From: an uncultured Actinomycetes bacterium
GTDB taxonomy: Bacteria > Actinomycetota > Acidimicrobiia > Acidimicrobiales > Acidimicrobilacustridaceae
DNA: 64,000 nt
NCBI GenBank assembly: GCA_937876315.1
Contig: CALEHQ010000036.1
Coordinates: 1 to 64,000 of the forward strand
Direction of reading: 5' to 3'
This document shows, in pieces, positions 58,929-64,000 of this stretch. The position numbers were made by a program, and so were the translations under genes. Under the pieces are notes generated by a model. That model had not been told where the DNA came from. It searched no databases and saw only the letters and a program-made list of their open reading frames with translations. Each line of letters begins with the position of its first letter. Positions within the stretch are counted from its first letter, which is position 1.

Positions 58929-61184
58929 TCAGAGTCCGTTGATCGCGCGCCACACTCGTTCGGGAGTGAGCGGCATATCGATATGGCGAATGCCAAGGTG
59001 TGAAACCGCGTCGACAACAGCGTTTTGAACCGCCGGGGTGGAGCCAATCGTTCCCGATTCGCCGATGCCCTTCGCTCCGAGAGGATTGATGGGTGATGGT
59101 GTTTCGAGTTCTACGCGCTCAAACTGCGGAAACTCTGCTGCTGACGGCATGAGGTAATCGAGCAAGGTTGTGCTCAACGGATTTCCGTCTTCGTCGTACC
59201 GAACCTCTTCGAACAATGCCTGCGAAATGCCTTGGGCGAGACCGCCATGTACCTGGCCGTCGACCAAGAGCGGATTAAGGATGACGCCAGCATCGTCGCA
59301 AGCAATCATGCGACGGAGTTCGACCTTGCCGGTATCGGAATCAATCTCAACGACGGCGACGTGTGTTCCGAACGGAAAGGTTGGGCCACTTGCAGTGAAA
59401 TCGGAAAGAGCGAACAACTGGTTGGCTTCATCACTTGATGTCGCACCGATGTCTTCCCAGCCAAGGCTCACTGCGGGAGTGCCAGCAACGTGAAAGCGTG
59501 CGGTATCGGTATCGAGAACGATGTCGGCGGGGTTGGCTTCGAGAAGATCTGCAGCGCGCTGTCGGGCAATTTCGACGAGTTTGCCGGTTGCATCGAACAC
59601 GGCACTTCCGGCGATTTGAAGCGAGCGTGATCCGCCAGTGGTTTCACCGGTTGGTACGAGATCGGTGTCGCCGTAGACAACTTCGATGCGGTCGAGGGGG
59701 ATACCGGTTTGATCAGAGACAAGCATTGACCACGACGTGATGTGGCCTTGGCCGTAGGGGTTTGACCCCGTAACGACTCGTGCACTTCCGTCGGCCAGTA
59801 CTTCAACTGACCCGTATTCACTTCCAACACCAGCGCCGGTGATCTCGACGTAGGTGGCAATGCCGATGCCCATCAATCGACGGTCACCTGAAGCACGCCG
59901 ATGGGCTTGTTCTTCAAGGAGTTCGTTGTAACCGGCAGCAGCGAGCGCCCGATTAAGTGACTCTTCGTAATTGCCGCTGTCGTAGATCGTTCCTGTTGGA
60001 GTTGTGAATGGGAATGCGTCGGGTTGCACAAAGTTGCGGCGGCGAACCTCGGCGGGGTCGAGGCCAGCGTCATCGGCGAAGAGGTCGACAGCGCGTTCAA
60101 GGGCGGCGCTTGCTTCGGGTCGACCAGCGCCGCGATATGCGCCGGTAGGAGTGGTGTTTGTAGCGACGGACTTTGAAGACACCTCGACCGCTGGGATGTC
60201 GTACACGCCGGTCGCCATGATGCGCGTGGCATAGGGAAGGATTGCCCCCATGTTCGGGTAGCCGCCAGCGTCTTGGAGGATTTCGATTTTGTAGGCGAGA
60301 AGGTCGCCGTCTTTCGTTCCGCCCAAGGTGACAGTTTGGATCTGACCGCGACCGTGACCCATGCCGGTCATGTTCTCGGAACGGGTTTCGGTCCAACGCA
60401 CGGGTCGTCCGGTGCGACGCGAAAGTTCACCAAGGACAACGGCTTCGGGTGCTGCATGAGCTTTCGCTCCGAAACCACCGCCGACATCAGGACAAATAAC
60501 GCGCATCTGATCGTGTTCGAGTCCGTAAATCTCAGAAACGGTGTTGCGAATCGGATGCGTGCCTTGGCAACCAAGTTCGAGGACCAGTCGTCCGTCCTCC
60601 CACCAAGCGATGGCACTTCGGTTTTCGATCGGTGCCGGGGCGAGACGCTGGTTCACCGTGGTTTGGGTAACCACAACATCGCAATTGGCAAACGAAATCG
60701 GTTCACCGTTGTGGTCCGATTGCATCGCAATATTTGTTGCGACGTGCGGAAAGAGATGGATGGCGTCATCGGCGAGTGCGTCACGCGGATCAATGATTAC
60801 TGGAAGTGACTCAATATCGACGATGACGAGTTCGGCGGCATCAACGGCCGCAGCTCGTGATTCGGCAACAACCGCAACGATTGGTTCACCGACGTAGCGA
60901 ACACGTTCACGGGCCAAGACAGGGCGAGTGAGCGACTGATTCAGCAACATGAACGGTTTGATTTCGCCGATAGTGAGATCAGCATTCGTCACGACATCAA
61001 CCACGCCTGGCGCAGTGCGGGCCTCGGTGACATCGATCGAGGTGATGTTGCCATGGGCCACCATCGACCGGACGTAAACAACATGAAGGGCCCCGTCGAC
61101 AGCGATGTCGTCGACGTAATTTCCACCGGTTGTCAGCAGCGCTGGATCTTCTTTCCGAACGACCCGATTCCCCAAAATGCTCAT
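58929..61184 (-). CDS. Xanthine dehydrogenase-family molybdopterin-binding subunit (CoxL form II-like)
   Basis: 751 aa. NRVVRKEDPALLTTGGNYVDDI opens the protein; VGGGFGAKAHAAPEAV, the active-site loop GAYRGAGRPEAS and the catalytic Glu in GAKGIGESGTIG follow. The AYRGAGR loop is the form II type (true CO dehydrogenases have AYRCSFR), so the substrate is probably not CO. The FAD (CoxM) and iron-sulfur (CoxS) subunits are not next to it. TAGCGT lies 6 nt before the ATG. Confidence 0.9.
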   Translation of the reverse strand: MSILGNRVVRKEDPALLTTGGNYVDDIAVDGALHVVYVRSMVAHGNITSIDVTEARTAPGVVDVVTNADLTIGEIKPFMLLNQSLTRPVLARERVRYVGEPIVAVVAESRAAAVDAAELVIVDIESLPVIIDPRDALADDAIHLFPHVATNIAMQSDHNGEPISFANCDVVVTQTTVNQRLAPAPIENRSAIAWWEDGRLVLELGCQGTHPIRNTVSEIYGLEHDQMRVICPDVGGGFGAKAHAAPEAVVLGELSRRTGRPVRWTETRSENMTGMGHGRGQIQTVTLGGTKDGDLLAYKIEILQDAGGYPNMGAILPYATRIMATGVYDIPAVEVSSKSVATNTTPTGAYRGAGRPEASAALERAVDLFADDAGLDPAEVRRRNFVQPDAFPFTTPTGTIYDSGNYEESLNRALAAAGYNELLEEQAHRRASGDRRLMGIGIATYVEITGAGVGSEYGSVEVLADGSARVVTGSNPYGQGHITSWSMLVSDQTGIPLDRIEVVYGDTDLVPTGETTGGSRSLQIAGSAVFDATGKLVEIARQRAADLLEANPADIVLDTDTARFHVAGTPAVSLGWEDIGATSSDEANQLFALSDFTASGPTFPFGTHVAVVEIDSDTGKVELRRMIACDDAGVILNPLLVDGQVHGGLAQGISQALFEEVRYDEDGNPLSTTLLDYLMPSAAEFPQFERVELETPSPINPLGAKGIGESGTIGSTPAVQNAVVDAVSHLGIRHIDMPLTPERVWRAINGL

Positions 61185-61190
61185 GTCGGG

Positions 61191-61196
61191 ACGCTA
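61191..61196 (-). promoter_or_regulatory. -10 hexamer of the xanthine-dehydrogenase-type gene
   Basis: Minus-strand TAGCGT, 6 nt before the ATG at 61184. Confidence 0.45.
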
Positions 61197-61291
61197 CCGG
61201 GAGCAAGGGCTCAGGGCCGTCGTTGGGGGTAGTTGCGCTAGGCCCTGAACCCGACAACCATCACCTGACTCACATATAGGGGGAGAACGCA

Positions 61292-62986
61292 ATGGCTGGA
61301 ACGACATGGATCTGGGAACCGCCGGCCGGAGCCGACGTCCTGTTTGCGCCCGGAGCGCCCTTTGAGATCACCACCGAGCCAGTGCTCGGCGTCGAATGCA
61401 AAGTCTTCAAGAACCGCCTTGGGAACATTCGTGAAGTCCTCACGGCTTTCACTGCTCGCCACGGCGACCTTCCCAATCTGGTTTTCCCTGACATCACCCT
61501 GACCTTCAATGACGTGCAGGCATCGACGGCCCGAGTCGCGGCCTGGTTCGCAGAGCTTGGTGTTGTAAAGGGTGATCGTGTTGCTTTCGCGTCAGCGAAC
61601 GTGGCGTCGTATGTCATTGGCTGGTGGGCAACACTGGCGAGTGGAGCAATCGTTTCAAGCCTCAATGGTTGGTGGACACCAGCGGAACTCCTCCATGGCA
61701 TTGAACTTTCGAAACCACGCCTCGTCTTTGCTGATGGTCCGCGAATGAAGCGACTCCTTGAAGCAGGTTTGCCTGACGATGTCGAAGTCCATGATCTTTC
61801 GGAAATTGATCATCTGCTCGGACCAGCGCGCGCCGATGACCCTTCGCTTCCAAGCGCTGCGATTGATGAAGACGATCCCGCAGTGTTGCTCTTCACAAGT
61901 GGAACAACCGGTCGACCGAAAGCTGCATGTCTTTCGCACCGAAACTTCGTTCACTTCCCAAGTGCGGCAACTCTCGCAGGCGCCGTCGGGGCTGTGCTTG
62001 CTCCACAACCAGCACCAGCTGCTGGTGCACCTGCGCCGAAACAACCCTCCAGCATCATGGTTGGTCCGCTCTTTCATGTTTCCGGTGTCGTGCCTTTGAT
62101 TACTGCGCACTACACGGGATCGAAGTTGGTCTTCCCGCCAGTGGGATCGTGGAGCGAAACCACGCATCTTGAACTCACTCAGGAACATTCGGTTGGTGGT
62201 TGGAGTGCAGTGCCAACACAGTTCTGGCGTTTGCTTGAACATCCTGACTTCGACAAGTACGACACGTCGAGTGTCACGGTTGTTGGCGGTGGTGGCGCAA
62301 CGTATTCACCTGAACTCCTCCGTCTGATGGCAAAGAAGTTGCCGCAAGCTCGTTTAGGTGTCGGCTACGGAATGAGCGAAACCCTTGGTTCGGGCTCTCG
62401 CTTGGGCGGAATCGCCATGGATTCATGGCCGTCATCAGTGGGCACTGTCGAAGCGATGTGCGAACTCGAGATTCGTGATGAAAACGACAATGTCGTCGAA
62501 GACGGCGAAGTTGGCGAGATTTGTATTCGCGGCGCGGTGGTGTTTCTCGGTTATTGGGACAATCCAGAAGCCTCAGCAAAAGCGCTCGATGAACGTCGCT
62601 GGTATCGCACCGGCGATTACGGCCGCATCGCCGATGGAGTGCTTTATCTCGAAAGCCGAATGCGGGACATGATCATCCGCGGCGGCGAGAACGTTTATCC
62701 GATTGAGATCGAACATCGACTTGAAGAACATCCCGAAGTCGCCGAGGTTGCGGTCGTCGGGGTTCCGCATCATCAGCTTGGTCAGGAAGTGGCGGCGGTT
62801 GTTGTTCTTAAGCCCGGTTCAACGCTTGATGCTGACGGTGTCAAGACGTGGGTGAGCGAGGAACTTGCTCGCTACAAAGTGCCCACACACGTGATCTTCC
62901 GCGACGCCCTCCCTTACAACGCCACCGGTAAGGTGCTGAAGCACGAACTCGAGGCAGAAATTTCTGCGGAACTTGCTGCTGGTTAA
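61292..62986 (+). CDS. AMP-binding acyl-CoA synthetase
   Basis: 564 aa, adenylate-forming enzyme. AMP motif LLFTSGTTGRPKAACLSHRNF, VGYGMSETLGSGSR, IRGAVVFLGYWDNPEASAKAL, RRWYRTGDYGRIADGVLYLESRMRDMIIRGGENVYPIEIE, and the catalytic Lys in PYNATGKVLKHEL. The carboxylate substrate cannot be predicted. A loop of about 20 Ala/Pro-rich residues (PQPAPAAGAPAPKQ) interrupts the N-domain. GGGGGAGA lies 6 nt upstream of the ATG. Confidence 0.9.
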   Translation: MAGTTWIWEPPAGADVLFAPGAPFEITTEPVLGVECKVFKNRLGNIREVLTAFTARHGDLPNLVFPDITLTFNDVQASTARVAAWFAELGVVKGDRVAFASANVASYVIGWWATLASGAIVSSLNGWWTPAELLHGIELSKPRLVFADGPRMKRLLEAGLPDDVEVHDLSEIDHLLGPARADDPSLPSAAIDEDDPAVLLFTSGTTGRPKAACLSHRNFVHFPSAATLAGAVGAVLAPQPAPAAGAPAPKQPSSIMVGPLFHVSGVVPLITAHYTGSKLVFPPVGSWSETTHLELTQEHSVGGWSAVPTQFWRLLEHPDFDKYDTSSVTVVGGGGATYSPELLRLMAKKLPQARLGVGYGMSETLGSGSRLGGIAMDSWPSSVGTVEAMCELEIRDENDNVVEDGEVGEICIRGAVVFLGYWDNPEASAKALDERRWYRTGDYGRIADGVLYLESRMRDMIIRGGENVYPIEIEHRLEEHPEVAEVAVVGVPHHQLGQEVAAVVVLKPGSTLDADGVKTWVSEELARYKVPTHVIFRDALPYNATGKVLKHELEAEISAELAAG

Positions 62987-63055
62987 TCAACGGTTGGTTC
63001 TGTTCATCTCCGCCGCTTTTAACCTCGGAGTGTGTCGGTGGAGAACCGGTGTGGA

Positions 63056-63073
63056 GCGACGCGTACGCGTCGC
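63056..63073. repeat. 18-bp perfect palindrome upstream of tRNA-Thr(TGT)
   Basis: GCGACGCGTACGCGTCGC is fully self-complementary. It ends 1 nt before the -10 hexamer of the tRNA, in the spacer/-35 region. It may be an operator; as RNA it would not be transcribed from that promoter. Confidence 0.6.
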
Positions 63074-63074
63074 C

Positions 63075-63080
63075 TAGCCT
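63075..63080 (+). promoter_or_regulatory. -10 hexamer of tRNA-Thr(TGT)
   Basis: TAGCCT, 10 nt before the first base of the mature tRNA. Confidence 0.5.
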
Positions 63081-63090
63081 CTGCGTTTCC

Positions 63091-63163
63091 GCCCGGGTAG
63101 CTCAGTCGGCAGAGCACCTGTCTTGTAAACAGGATGTCGAGGGTTCGATTCCCTCCTCGGGCT
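63091..63163 (+). tRNA. tRNA-Thr, anticodon TGT
   Basis: Acceptor GCCCGGG / CTCGGGC, D stem GCTC/GAGC, anticodon stem CCTGT/ACAGG around CTTGTAA with TGT at 63124-63126, T arm GAGGG-TTCGATT-CCCTC, discriminator T. CCA not encoded. Acceptor and D arms are nearly identical to the tRNA-Thr(CGT) at 31.1 kb. Confidence 0.96.
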
Positions 63164-63164
63164 C

Positions 63165-64000
63165 TCACCAAGCAATAACGCCGCTCGCGGCGAGGGCGCT
63201 GATTGCGTCGTCGGCAACGCCAAATTCGGCGAGAACCGATTCAGTATCGCAACCGGGATAGGCATAGGTAGGGCGCAACCCGCCAGGTGTGCGGCTAAGT
63301 CGCGGTGTAGGCAGTAACTGCGGCACCGAACCTTCAACCGGCACGAAATTGCCGCGGGCAACGTTGTGGGGGTGTTGTTCTGCTTCTGCGAACGAAAGCA
63401 CCGGCGCATAACAGACGTCGGTGCCTTCGAGTAGTGCCGACCATTCGTCGCGAGTCTTTGTGAGGAAGACCTCGGAAAACCGAGCACGAATCTCTGGCCA
63501 TCCGCTCATGTCGTTTTGGTCGGGGAGCGATGCGGGATCAATCCCGAGTTTGTCCAAGAGTTGTGCGTAGAACTTTGCCTCGATTGGCGCAACCGTGACG
63601 TGCTTTCCATCGGATGTTTCATAGACGTTGTAGAACGGCGCACCGCCGTCGAAAAGGTTGGTGCCGACTGGGCCAGTGTGAAAGCCGGTGCGCGTCATTC
63701 CGTAGAAGACCTGGAAGATCGACATCACGCCGTCGACCATTGCGGCATCGATGACCTGACCCTTGCCCGATTTCTGCGCTTCAAAGAGCGCGCAGACCAC
63801 GCCAAACGCGAGATGCAGACCGCCGCCGGCGAAGTCGCCGAACACCTGCAACATCGGTACGGGTGGCATGCCTTCCGACCCAATCGAACCGATAGCCCCA
63901 GTCATGGCCTCGTAATTCAGTGAATGGCCAGCAGTGTGCGAGAGCGGACCTACTTGGCCCCAGCCGGTAAGGCGGCCGTAGACAAGTTTCGGGTTACGAG
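63165..64000 (-). CDS. CaiB/BaiF CoA-transferase family protein (alpha-methylacyl-CoA racemase-like), truncated
   Basis: The frame is open to the right edge, so the N-terminus is missing; about 277 residues are visible. Reading from the edge, NPKLVYGRLTGWGQVGPLSHTAGH, LNYEAMTGAIGSIG, and FGDFAGGGLHLAFGVVCAL, SGKGQVIDAAMVDG match alpha-methylacyl-CoA racemases and class III CoA-transferases. The Asp-His region typical of racemases is present (GHSLNYEAM, GDFAGGG). An ATG at 63905 lies inside the conserved core and is not the start. The stop lies 1 nt after the tRNA 3' end. Confidence 0.9.
   Translation of the reverse strand, partial: RNPKLVYGRLTGWGQVGPLSHTAGHSLNYEAMTGAIGSIGSEGMPPVPMLQVFGDFAGGGLHLAFGVVCALFEAQKSGKGQVIDAAMVDGVMSIFQVFYGMTRTGFHTGPVGTNLFDGGAPFYNVYETSDGKHVTVAPIEAKFYAQLLDKLGIDPASLPDQNDMSGWPEIRARFSEVFLTKTRDEWSALLEGTDVCYAPVLSFAEAEQHPHNVARGNFVPVEGSVPQLLPTPRLSRTPGGLRPTYAYPGCDTESVLAEFGVADDAISALAASGVIAW

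Overview
The window is 64 kb of a moderately GC-rich, gene-dense bacterial chromosome. No gene-free stretch exceeds 300 bases. Gene content points to an actinobacterium, most probably the class Acidimicrobiia. The clues are GlnE, a monoderm Tad pilus cluster with a DUF4244 pilin, an SigH/SigR-type sigma factor with an RsrA-type zinc anti-sigma factor, an F420-type LLM oxidoreductase, a zincin of the F420-associated family, a TopA with a lysine-rich tail, and many acyl-CoA and xenobiotic-type enzymes. The class is an inference from gene content; no 16S rRNA is present.

Layout. 0-10.3 kb: truncated HNH/Excalibur nuclease, nitroreductase, amidohydrolase, glnE divergent from nadE, a SigA/SigB-type sigma factor, small membrane proteins and a HAD phosphatase. 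10.4-14.3 kb: Tad pilus operon (CpaE/Ssd-like, tadA, tadB, tadC, pilin, tadE). 14.3-16.9 kb: DUF1998 helicase and a STAS protein. 17.0-22.9 kb: seven-gene Mrp Na+/H+ antiporter operon (mrpABCDEFG). 22.9-31 kb: acyl-CoA dehydrogenase, cupin, topA, MFS exporter, tmk, holB. 31.1-32.1 kb: tRNA-Thr(CGT) abutting a SigR-like sigma factor and its anti-sigma factor. 32.2-43.1 kb: zincin, tilS, hpt, then a cofactor block: folate (folE, folP, a phosphatase-like gene, folB, folK), pantothenate/CoA (DUF2520, panC, panD, coaX) and NAD (nadB, nadC). 43.1-51.5 kb: polyprenyl diphosphate synthase, clpC, a lipoprotein, an interrupted secreted-protein gene, radA, disA, dienelactone hydrolase. 51.5-55.8 kb: a double-TetR regulator divergent from an LLM oxidoreductase, enoyl-CoA hydratase and SDR operon. 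55.8-58.9 kb: Crp-type regulator, ispD, ispF and an RlmB-like methyltransferase. 58.9-64 kb: a lone xanthine-dehydrogenase-type large subunit, an acyl-CoA synthetase, tRNA-Thr(TGT) and a truncated CaiB/BaiF CoA-transferase.

The gene order resembles, from memory of that genome, the Mycobacterium tuberculosis Rv3661-Rv3579c segment (HAD, Ssd, tadABC, pilin, helicase, topA, holB, zincin, tilS, hpt, fol genes, DUF2520, panCD, coaX, clpC1, disA/radA, ispDF, SpoU methylase). The mrp operon and the LLM/hydratase/SDR operon look like insertions into this old backbone.

The most pervasive signal is regulatory. About twenty genes carry a TANNNT -10 hexamer ending 6-7 nt before the start codon and have no usable Shine-Dalgarno sequence, so they are probably transcribed without leaders. 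This pattern fixes several starts, including glnE, the HAD gene, the helicase and the Crp regulator. Other points worth checking are a tRNA-Thr whose 3' end lies 3 nt from a sigma-factor start, a Cys-to-Ala phosphatase-like protein inside the folate operon, a secreted-protein gene cut by an in-frame TAA, a Shine-Dalgarno sequence held in a 9-bp inverted repeat, and a leader mini-ORF overlapping ispD.
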